Assembly (NCBI GenBank): GCA_032622095.1
Contig: CP136063.1
Coordinates: 142,575,450-142,639,449, forward strand
Length of the DNA stretch: 64,000 nucleotides
Reading direction: 5' to 3'
Origin: Siphonodentalium dalli
Lineage: Eukaryota; Mollusca; Scaphopoda; Gadilida; Siphonodentaliidae
Part shown: positions 55,617-64,000 of the stretch, in pieces
Layout of the letters: each line of letters begins with the position of its first letter
How positions within the stretch are numbered: the stretch's first letter is position 1
Program-made: the position numbers and the translations under genes
Notes under the pieces: generated by a model
What the model saw: only the letters and a program-made list of their open reading frames with translations
The model's database searches: none
What the model was told of the DNA's origin: nothing

Positions 55617-56309
55617 GTGACACAGGAAACGTCGGATGACTATCATAGTTTCGAAATACTTTCATTAATGTTTAAAGTGGACACTAGTTCGGGTCTGACA
55701 AGTTTTAGGATAGCTGTCGTGTATAGACCTCCTGAGAAATATGGTTTCCTGTCGGTATTTGAAACTCTGTTTTCTCACTATGTTAGTCAAACAATGCCAT
55801 TCGTTATTATTGGTGACATTAATATTTGGATTGATGATAATTCTGATGACAATGCCAGGTCATATTCAGCGGCGATGAAAGCTGTTGGTTTGAAACAGTA
55901 TGTTTCTGGGTGTACACGCTGCTCAAAAGTGTTTCCTCACATCGGACACACATTAGACCACATCATTTCTGCAGAAAATAATTTTGTGACTGATGTTCAG
56001 GTTCTTGATCGATCGTTTTTCCCTTCGGACCATCATGGTGTGACATGCAGTTTAGCTGTGAATCGTTCAACCAATATCCATTCGCGTGTAATTCGCAGGC
56101 GATCTTTCAAATCATTGGATATTATTGACCTATGTATCAAAATTGGATCTCGCATCCACACGGTCGCCAGCGTTTCGGACTATAATTATGTGATAACCAG
56201 CTGTTTAGATGAACTTATTCCGTTGCGGTCCATTCGTACTGGGAGAGAACATATTCCTTGGTTCTCCGATGATATAAATAATGCCAAAAAAAACTTAGAC
56301 GAAGGTTGA
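55617..56309 (+). pseudogene. L2-like LINE endonuclease (C-terminal two thirds)
   Basis: 230-codon frame: SFEILSLMFKVDTSSGLTSF, AVVYRPPEKYG (the YRPP strand with catalytic-type Tyr), FVIIGDINIWIDD (GDxN block, here DIN), GHTLDHII, PSDHHGVTCSL (SDHxxV block) and IPWFSDDINNAKK (start of the linker). The N-terminal strand with the Asn and Glu residues is missing, so the insertion is 5'-truncated or its first part is unrecognisable. The nuclease would nick target DNA. The ORF stops in the linker; the next frame continues it. Confidence 0.75.
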
Positions 56310-57590
56310 CTATTACATATTCCAGACATAAGACTGACGATAACAAACAGGCTCTTACTGTGGTGAAAATGGTGAAAACAGCTAAAGATGATTATTATGA
56401 ACAAAAACTTCTCAATGCATCGCATGGGCAAATTTTTGAATGTGTCAAGAGTCTCATGGACAAAAATGTCACGGACTGGCAGAGAAATTTGCTACATTTT
56501 TCTCCAATAAAATTGTGACTATAAGACAACATTTTCAAGATGATGATTTGGTTGAAGTTGACCGAGCAATGGACGTACACCATCTCAAGTTGTTCGATGC
56601 TGTTTCGGAAACTGAATTAAAGCGACTCATTAGTATCATGAAAAATAAATCGTGTTCTTTGGATCCCATTCCCACTACATACTTGAAACATGAATCAATA
56701 TCAGAATATGTGGTTCCAGTACTGACTAGGATCGTGAATAATTCTCTGTGTGATGGTGTTGTTCCTGAGGAGATGAAAAAAGCTGTTGTTACTCCTATCA
56801 TAAAAAAGGCTACGCTTGACAGTGAAGAATGTAAAAATTATAGACCAGTATCTAATTTGCCATTTATTGCAAAAGTGTTAGAAAAAGTCATCAGTGAAAA
56901 ATTATTGCAACACGTAAATAAACATGGACTCTTCAATAAATTCCAGTCAGCGTACCGATAGAAACACTCATGTGAGACTGCATTGATGAAGGTGAAGAAT
57001 GACATTGATTTATCTCTGAATAAGGGTAACATCGTGCTGCTCTTGATGCTTGATCTCAGTGCAGCATTCGACACCTGCGACCACAGCATATTACTGGCGC
57101 GTCTACACAACATAATTGGCTTGCGAGAAAGTGCTCTTGGTGATTCAGATCATACCTGAGCAACAGATCTCAGAAGGTGTTGATAGGAGATTCTTGTTCT
57201 GTTGGGACTAAGCTTGACGTTGGAGTGCCACAGGGATAAATATTGGGTCCGCTACTTTTTCTAATTTACACCATACCACTGGCATATATTTAAACAGACA
57301 CTCTGTGCGATACCATGCATATGTACGCTGACGACACTCAAATTTATATAGATTTTCCCCGAAATGACTCAGCCGGTTATAAAGCAGCGAGGTCGAAATT
57401 GGAGAACTGTTTCACGGATGTCAAAGAATGTATGCAATGCAATAAGTTGAAACTAAACGATAATAAATCTGAATACATTGTTATTGGTTCCAAATATTCT
57501 CTCAGTCTACTTCACGACAATGGGTGCAGTGATTCGGATGGATCTTTCCAAATTCAGCTTGCGAATAGTCACCATCCTTACGTAACCTAG
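56306..57590 (+). pseudogene. L2-like LINE linker and RT
   Basis: Linker frame 56306-56518 (KTAKDDYYEQKLLNASH), then 56440-56961: FATFFSNKIVTIRQ, KNKSCSLDPIPTTYLKH, PEEMKKAVVTPIIKKATLD, NYRPVSNLPFIAKVLEKVI, FNKFQSAYR and a TAG. The same frame continues with SCETALMKVKNDID and motif A LDLSAAFDTCDH (Asp codon 57052-57054). After a shift come SYLSNRSQKVLIG and motif B GVPQG with a TAA in place of Ser, then ILGPLLFLIYT. Motif C MYADDTQIYI (YADD 57324-57335) opens a further frame to 57590. NLPFIAKVLEK and LDLSAAFDT are typical of L2-clade RTs. The active-site aspartates remain, but there are many breaks. Confidence 0.8.
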
Positions 57591-57594
57591 GAGC

Positions 57595-58160
57595 GTACTT
57601 TGGCAGTACTATGGAAATGGATGCTATGGTCTCGAATGTTTTACTCTCGAGCTACATGAAGTTGAGAGCCTTGAGGCGAGTGAAATGTCATCTAAGCCAA
57701 AGTGCGATGAAACATGCCGTTCTATCTCTGGTTGTTTCTAAAGTTGACACTTTTAATCCTTACAACGGGAAGTGTCCGGAGGATTGATCTTTTACTGAAA
57801 AGCTGCGCTCCTCTCGTTTCTATAATGTACCAAGATACAACAGAATAACACATGGTCATGAAAGAACTACACATGTTGAAGTTTGAGTACCGTGTCAGAT
57901 ACAGATGTGCCCTAATTGTTTTCAAGTCTCTGCACGGAGATACACCATCTTACATTTCTGAAATGTTTACCAAACACAGCTCAGTTACTCGAAATGGCCG
58001 AAGTGGAGTCCAACTGTCTCATATACCCGATAAACTAAATGTGAACTATGAAAAGTGCTCATTCCAAAATGTCTATTTGGAACAGCCTACCCGTTGATAT
58101 GAGGAAGATTGACTCAGTATCATCTTTAAAACAGCTCTTAAAACTTACCTGTTCAGAATG
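57595..58160 (+). pseudogene. L2-like LINE C-terminal region
   Basis: Pieces: NLGAYFGSTMEMDAM and RALRRVKCHLSQSAMKHAVL (about 57590-57720), then 57852-58097 with MLKFEYRVRYRCALIVFKSL, HGDTPSYISEMF and KHSSVTRNG. After a frameshift near 58050 come WNSLPVDMRKIDSVSSLKQL and LKLTC. This is the usual L2 ending (hydrophobic FK..HG..P.Y, then WN.LP..IR). It lacks the zinc knuckle of the CR1-like elements, consistent with L2. Confidence 0.75.
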
Positions 58161-58460
58161 TGTTATTCGTTATAAGTGCACCATCTGTTATTTTAACCTT
58201 TTTTTAGGCTTATCCGTTATAGTTGGAAATTAATGTTTAAATTAATATTTTAATCAGGTCTTTTAATCTACTGGATATTTTATTGTTAATTGCAGGTCCA
58301 ATTTCAGTCATCTTTCTGAGTTATCTGCCATATATATCGGTGAAGCTTGTATTGCATTTTTATGTGTAAATATGCGCGATGTTATCTTGTTTGTGTATAT
58401 TTGTGTATGTAATTGCGCATTGAAACTAATTGCTGTATAACGCGTTTCTTAAATGAATAT

Positions 58461-58483
58461 ATAATAATAATAATAATAATAAA
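58461..58483 (+). repeat. (TAA)n tail of the L2-like LINE
   Basis: Seven TAA/ATA triplets directly after ATGAATATA mark the 3' end of the L2-like insertion. Confidence 0.8.
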
Positions 58484-58484
58484 T

Positions 58485-59105
58485 TCACGCTATATGACCA
58501 TGGAAACACTATAGATATGTGCAAGAGATGCTGATTTAATAAAAAAAACACTAGAGCTCGAGGACTGAGACACCAAAGCTCGAGAACTGAGACACCAAAT
58601 TTTGGGACAGGGATGCTGATAATATGAAAATAGTTTTTCCCCCTGATTTAAGTCAATAAGTAAACCATATGAGGTAAGCAAGCCCTCATGCAGTGACATC
58701 ACATGCATGCTATATAGTATATGACAATAGTAATGGCCCAAATCTGTGCAAAAATACATTTAAAACATCATATACAAAATTACTAGTTCCGGGAAGGAGA
58801 CATCAATTCTTTGGATATAGTGATGCTGATAACATGTAGTTGTGGATTATCATTGTTGAACGCATACTCACAGTTGACTGTTGAGTACTCAGGCTATTTA
58901 AGACAGGTGAAAAATTAGCCCAATGCTCCTCTTGTGTTGCTCGATGATACACCAGGTCATGCCAATAGTTTGTGGGTAGGTTAGATAGTAGTTACAATTA
59001 TGCTTAAGCGCAATTAATTGTGCTCATCGCAATTAATTACGATTAGGCGTACATGTCCTATTTGTGCTCGAGCACACTATGTGGTATTGGCGCTTAAGCG
59101 ATGTT
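58485..59105. other. Non-coding repeat containing the empty MITE site
   Basis: No gene. Contains two copies of GAGACACCAAA-type words (58567, 58587). At 58663-58705 the ATATGAGGTAAGCAAGCCCT segment matches the flanks of the MITE at 55250. Palindromic CGCTTAAGCG words are near 59090. Confidence 0.5.
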
Positions 59106-59118
59106 AATTTGGCCTCCC

Positions 59119-60756
59119 ATATGCTTTGATAATGAAAGAGTGGTTGGGTTATCTGTCTTTGTCATTATGTTTTTGTTCACCGTTTGTATTTGCTACCTTA
59201 TATCAACTCTTCATGATATGGAGGATAAATAAATAAAGATATTTATATACTGGTCATCCAAATGTGTTGCGATAGGTTATTATGTTCGGCGCTTATGAAG
59301 AGGGATGCTCCAATGCAGTATTGTTTAATTTGTTTAATAAATTTGTCGATTTTATAAAGTAATCTTTATGTAAATATATTTTATTGAGATAAGTATAGGT
59401 ATATCATGGTGATAATCGTATACGAGAAATATTCACGAGTCTTTGACGAGCGGCTATTTCGAATAAACGATTCCCACCATGATATATCCGACTCATAGCA
59501 CACAATAGGAACATGATTATTTGCAGAATTTAATCACCAACTGCCCAATTTCATCTCGATTATAACGGTTGAACAATATACTCACGCATGCGTGATACCT
59601 TCGCTAGATTTTAGACACGCATAAAGCCTTTGTGAATTGTGAGGTTAATTACTGAACTATTTATATAATTTTTTTTTTATAATTCTTTATTGACAATATA
59701 TACATGGACATATTCATATATTTAAAATACAGCATAATCACAATAACAAAAATAATGTCCTGGCATTTTCTGGATGGGGGACTTTCGCTCGCAACTCTTC
59801 TAATTTTCATTTGCTTATTAATATGTGTTGTGGGTTGGGTTATCAACTTGTCGTTTTGTTTCAACTGCCCTGCCAGCAGCCAACTTAGAATTAAAAATAA
59901 AAATATTGTATTTGGTTCAAACACATTTCATTGCCAACTGTTTTTGCATAATTTACAAATGGGTTTGGGCACACTCGTTGCTACTTAGAATTGCTGCCTT
60001 CCATGACATCTTGCAGGATGGCAGTCAGAGTACTTGTTGAGCGATGGGAGTCCATTTGTACCTAACAATAAAGAACATTTCTGATTGTATTGATTTAAAA
60101 AAAAATAAAGAGCGTCGCGTTGATATTTAAGAACAGCTAATATCACTCCCTATCACTTCTCTAGATTTTTACAGAGAATATCCACATGAGTATTTCGTTA
60201 CATTTCGTTATCGTTCGACATATTTGGACCACGGAAACACGACACAGATGAGTCATGACTATAGGCTCAGTTTGAGGCTCTAATACAATGTTTCACATTA
60301 CTTAAGAAATTAAACTTTTTTCATTGTTGCAAATACATGCTGAGTTCAACAGTTTCTAGTATGTTCGTGACTGATATCTTCAACAGTCCCGATTCAAAAT
60401 CAATAAAGTTTACTTGTGATGTTTTAGCCCCCTGACATACTCACTCTCTGATAATGTTTGAATCATCTGTCGGTGCGTGCATATTTGCATGATCTTGTCT
60501 CTTATTTGCGTTGCTAGTTGATATATATATTCCATATTTACATCTTTGTTTGGAGCGTAGATATGTGCTCGTATATTTGCGATCCGATTAATTGAGCAGT
60601 CATGACCACCATGCAATGATTGACCAGTCAATATAGTTTTCCACATAGGCCATACCCACATCGGTAGTACCTAAGTTCTCGATCAGACAGAATCAGATCA
60701 CAAATATACGAGCACATTATGAGCTCTTCATTAATGGAGGAAATACAGAAATACAG

Positions 60757-60792
<36 letters not shown>

Positions 60793-61599
60793 TGAATATT
60801 CAACGGACATAGCCCATTTGGACATCCACATTATGATTACGTGTCAATGTCTGCATGCATTATACAATCTGATACAACCTCACAAAGTCATGTAAAATTT
60901 ATAGCTGTTTTCAAGTGTTCGCACAGCTTGAGCTGCACACAGGGTGCTGACTATAGTTGGTGACAGGGAAGGGTCGAATCACGACATGTCGGACAAAAGT
61001 GCCATATTTAGATATATCATAAACAAATATCTACTATTAAATAATTTTCTGAAGAAGCAAACGTTGGAGTCGGTTTTCAGTGTTTAATGGTCAAAACGCA
61101 CGGATATCGGGATTTTTCAATATTTGGAAGAAATTATACAATTTCTTGTACACAGATCCAATTTTCGGTACTCTACTTTTAAATGTAGCAGAAAACATCA
61201 GAAGAAAATATACTAACTCATAAGCGATCGAAATATTCCAAAATGGCTGCCATAATGGCAAAGTTGGTTGGCAGAAAGGTGGTCTTTACATTCGATTCTA
61301 TCAGAGTGGTACATATTTGGGCTTGTGGTGTTACGGATGGAAATTAAACAAGAACATCACATTTTAAGCCAAATTATCCATTGACATAAACAAAAATATG
61401 TTTCATATAATTTGATAAGGGATACTGACTATATAGACATTTAATTTACGAGAAATACTGTATCGGCAGTATTGTTGTCATGAATACTTAAATGGCAAAA
61501 TGTACACAGTTAGGGTTCTGATACCAATGGTGTTAAGCCGACAGCCTACGGGTGTTCTTGGAGTAATCTCCCATTAATCAGAAGCGCGTTTTCTGAATA
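59119..61599. other. No gene seen; (AT)n tract and small inverted repeat
   Basis: A LINE-tail-like GGAGGATAAATAAATAAAG lies at 59219-59237. A (TA)n run is at 60759-60789. A perfect 21 bp inverted pair (TGTGCTCGTATATTTG..., 60564-60584 and 60696-60716, one mismatch) flanks a 111 bp loop. Frames at 59661-60040 and 60410-60831 are AT-driven and occur on both strands. Confidence 0.5.
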
Positions 61600-62403
61600 T
61601 ATTGACTATGAATGTGTGTGTCCTAGAAGAAATGCTGCAATATAAAGAATTTCATGATTTGATAACGCGTTATGACATATTGTGTTTCTCAGAAACGAAA
61701 TGCTTTTTAGAAGACCAAATACTTATACCTGGTTTTGAAATTTGTGTTGTAAAGGGAAAACTTATTGGTAATGGTACACGATCAGGTGGAATTAATTTTG
61801 ATAGCGACAAATATTGATTTATTTCATCTTGTTCCTTTAAAATCGGACAACTGTAATGTCGCATGGAGGATACGCATTGACGCCAGTGGTAAACAATCTT
61901 CATCGCTTCTATTGGGGCCAGTCTATATACCCCCAGCAGGAACGCGTTATGCGAATGATGACTGGAACTTGAAACTTGAAGATGAGATCAGGAAATTCCG
62001 AAAGAAACTGGTTTTAACGGGGGAGTTTAATTCACGAACAAACAAAGTCAGTGACGTTAGCCCCAACCATGACATGGGGGACATATACCATAGTTTTGAA
62101 AATACAAATGTTTGTAACACGGTCAATGCAATTTTATCGTGTATAGAAGATGAATATTATGATGATGAATGTAATGATGATGATTTTGACAAGACATTTC
62201 AGGTCCCAAATCGAATATCTCAAGACAAAGGTAAGGTGAACTCTTATGGTTATAAACTTTTGAGTTTATGTAGCTTTATGAAAATATTCATCGTCAGTGG
62301 GAGGTGTGGTGAGGATAAATATGGAAAATTTACGTCATCTGATCGCACAGTAATCGATTATGCACTAGGAACTGTTGAACAATATCGAAAACTTCAAAAT
62401 ACA
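61600..62403 (+). pseudogene. LINE ORF2 endonuclease (same family as 42853-43745)
   Basis: Two frames: 61602-61817 with LTMNVCVLEE, YDILCFSETKCFLEDQ (Glu block) and GNGTRSGGI; then 61765-62403 with CNVAWRIRIDASGK, LLLGPVYIPPAGTRYANDDW, LVLTGEFNSRTNKVSD, GYKLLSLCSFMKIFIVSGRC and DRTVIDYALG. The catalytic block reads GEFN instead of GDFN, an Asp-to-Glu change. An acidic insertion (DEYYDDECNDDDFD) follows it. The match to 42853-43745 is clear in GPVY.PP..T.YA.D.W and GRCGED. No ORF1 precedes it within the window. Confidence 0.75.
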
Positions 62404-62831
62404 TGATCAATGTTCTTTATTCTACGATATGCATGGTGTTAAAATTTGATTTCCCTAATCGATATATACCAAATAATTTCACCTAAGAGAACCCAACTGT
62501 TGGTGAACAAATGATAAACACGAAACGATGGGACCCACAGACAGAGCGAATGTTACCCAGATATATTAATTCCGACGACATTAAGCTTATTCTTGGTGAA
62601 CTTAATGATTTGGGAAAAAAACAGTTGTTTATCCCAAACAAATATTGATGATATGTGTGGACACATAACGAGAACTCTAAAAACGGCGGCCGATCGTACA
62701 TTGGGAACTTATAAACTCCAAAACAAAACGCGGGAATATATGCGCAAGACAAAGCCTGGTTCGATGGTGAGTGTCGAACACTGAGGAATCATTTCAACCG
62801 TTCAAAGCGCGATTACAATGTAACAAAATAT
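62404..62831 (+). pseudogene. LINE linker, 5' part
   Basis: Decayed continuation: TKRWDPQTERMLPRYIN, ILGELNDLGKKQLF, DDMCGHITRTLKTAADRTLG, then (frame changed near 62757) WFDGECRTLRNHFNRSKRDY, the typical PWFD.EC..LR linker of endonuclease-RT LINEs. The coding sequence stops at 62831, where a Helitron-like element is inserted. Confidence 0.7.
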
Positions 62832-63583
62832 TCTAATATATATTTTGGGACTTCTGTCTGTCTGTCTGTGTGTGTGTTAGCTATGGCCGGGAAAACTGCC
62901 AGACGGATTTTGACGATATTTTATACCTAGGAGTAATTTTGTCCAGGGAGTGTTTTGGACGGATCAAATCGTGACCCCGACTTGACCTTGACCTTCAAAA
63001 ATGTCAATTCAAGGTAAATTCGGGTAAAACGAGACAGATTTCGACGAAATTTGACACCTAGAGGTACTTTTGTCCGGGGAGTCTTTTGGACGGGTCAAAT
63101 CGTTACCCCGACCTGACCTTGACCTTCATAAAGATCAATTCAAGGTCAAATCTGGTAAAACGGACGGATTTCGACGAAATTTGATACCTAGGGATACTTT
63201 TGTCCGGGGAGTGTTTTGGACGGGTAAAATCGTGACCCCGACCTGACCTTGACCTTCAAAATTGTCAATTCAAGGTCAAATCGCGAATTTTGACGGGATT
63301 TCGACGAAATTTGATACCTTGGGTTACTTTTGTCTGAGGAGTGTTTTGGATGGGTCAAATCGTGACCCCAACCTGACCTTGACCTTCGAAATGGTCAATT
63401 GAAGGTCAAATCGGGTAAAACCGGACGGATTTCGACGGGCACTTTTGTCCAGAGAGTGTTTTGGACGGGTCAAATCGTGACCCCCGACCTGGACCTTCAA
63501 AATGGTCAATTCAAGGTCAAATCGCGCAATTCGCCGAAAAGCAGAGGGGAAACAGCCCGGACGAAGTCGGGTCCACCAGCTAG
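62832..63583 (+). mobile_element. Helitron-like element inserted in a LINE
   Basis: The only plus-strand copy of the first family with both ends. It starts TCTAATATATATTTTGGGAC at 62832 and ends with hairpin CCCGGACGAAGTCGGG and CTAG at 63580-63583. Flanking bases are T on both sides, without a target duplication, as expected for Helitrons. The interior has five blocks of TTTTGGACGGGTCAAATCGT / CCGACCTGACCTTGACCTTC / TCAATTCAAGGTCAAATC, the reverse complement of the minus-strand copies. No Rep/helicase. Confidence 0.8.
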
Positions 63584-63590
63584 TATTATA

Positions 63591-64000
63591 TATAAGGATA
63601 TAATGAAACAATCTTGCACGAAGTATAGAGGGGTTATGGATAGAAAAATTAAAGAAATGCGAGTAAAGCAGGTTTCAGAACTTCGAGATGCATCTAAGTA
63701 TTCAGGTAAGTCATTCTGTGACAGACTTCACAAAATGTGTTCCGACAACCAGCCAAAAAAATGCAGAGGAAACGTCACAATAGAACAATTCCAGGAGTAC
63801 TTTAAGGATTTAAACCTAACTTGCCGTAAAGATGAATCGAATGTTTCGGACTATCTAAATATAGACTTCAACGAACAGTATGAGTCGCATCTATACAGAT
63901 CTATAACACAAGAAGAAATTCGTATTGCTATAAGCAAGCTCAAGAACGTTAAGGCAGTAGGGGCGGATCAAATTTTGACGAATATATCAAAGAATCGTTA
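63591..64000 (+). pseudogene. LINE linker and RT start, continuing past the window
   Basis: Open in one frame from 63591 to the last base: VMDRKIKEMRVKQVSELRDA, SGKSFCDRLHKMCSDNQ, FQEYFKDLNLT, then SITQEEIRIAISKLKNVKAV and GADQI, the start of the RT fingers (usually KNGKAxGxDxI). It is the direct continuation of 61600-62831 after the Helitron-like insert. It has no stop inside the window. Removing the 752 bp insert does not restore a continuous frame, so some sequence changed at the junction. RT catalytic motifs should lie to the right of the window. Confidence 0.75.

Larger units (their letters stand above)
55600..58484 (+). mobile_element. L2-like LINE, 5'-truncated, inactivated
   Basis: Endonuclease, linker, RT and terminal helical region in order over 2.9 kb, ending in (TAA)n. 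L2/CR1-group LINEs often end in short microsatellite tails rather than poly(A). Damage: frame changes near 56306, 56440, 57140, 57240-57315, 57590 and 58050, and stops within the RT (56962 and inside motif B). Confidence 0.8.
54878..59118. mobile_element. Possible composite element with 13 bp inverted ends
   Basis: GGGAGGCCAAATT at 54878-54890 is matched by AATTTGGCCTCCC at 59106-59118. Inside each end lies a CGCTTAAGCG palindrome (54909 and 59090), and the flanks read TAT and ATA. The 4.2 kb between hold a MITE and an L2-like LINE, so any original element was probably much shorter. No transposase is seen. Whether this is one transposon or two solo inverted copies of a MITE end cannot be decided here. 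Confidence 0.4.

Overview
The window is eukaryotic, repeat-dominated DNA, most likely from a marine invertebrate. A mollusc, annelid, cephalochordate or similar bilaterian would fit; the phylum is not resolved. The grounds are the mixture of mobile elements: CR1/L2-like LINEs (one with a degenerate 2A-like motif), LINEs whose first ORF ends in an SGNH-hydrolase-like domain, a Tx1/L1-like LINE with a poly(A) tail, a Penelope-like element with a GIY-YIG endonuclease, Helitron-like rolling-circle repeats, a piggyBac-type MITE, and many microsatellites. I see no convincing host protein-coding gene, no rRNA or tRNA gene, no CRISPR array and no bacterial-type operon. Almost every long reading frame is a decayed piece of a retroelement.

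Layout. 1-1900: Helitron-like remnants and two strong hairpins. 1929-5855: a Penelope-like element (PLE) arranged as a giant inverted repeat around about 3035, its right copy interrupted by a 1.3 kb insertion with inverted ends. 6150-6870: a decayed LINE reverse transcriptase (RT). 8109-20459: a nearly continuous head-to-tail array of minus-strand Helitron-like units of two families, including an almost exact 1.26 kb tandem duplication and a 150 bp foldback hairpin. 20425-21560: a 570 bp tandem duplication. 21561-29700: mostly unassigned AT-rich DNA with two LINE fragments, dispersed non-coding repeats and a (GA)n tract. 29714-31809: two unrelated, 5'-truncated LINEs abutting 5' end to 5' end. 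32000-40000: hairpin, G/T-rich repeat, one GC-richer coding-like minus-strand ORF, dispersed repeats and short tandem repeats.

41480-43740: the 5' half of a LINE (gag-like zinc-knuckle ORF1 with SGNH-like domain, then the ORF2 endonuclease) with no RT after it. 43933-45012: a TTAA-flanked piggyBac-like MITE rich in E-box and YY1-like motifs. 45416-48722: the most complete LINE, CR1-like, with endonuclease, RT and C-terminal zinc knuckle but several frameshifts and stops. 50206-52620: a minus-strand LINE ending against a 170 bp tandem repeat (52617-53335). 53390-54475: another minus-strand LINE fragment. 54878-59118: a possible large element with 13 bp terminal inverted repeats, holding a 325 bp MITE and an L2-like LINE with a (TAA)n tail. 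61600-64000: a LINE endonuclease and linker split by a Helitron-like insertion and running off the end of the window into its RT domain.

The parts do not form a pathway. They are a layered record of insertions: Helitron into LINE, unknown TIR element into PLE, piggyBac MITE next to a truncated LINE, MITE near an L2. All elements look non-autonomous or inactivated. The best leads are the Helitron concatemer with nuclear-receptor-like half-sites, the palindromic PLE with a hammerhead-like core, the motif-loaded piggyBac MITE, and the 325 bp MITE with a related empty site in the same window.
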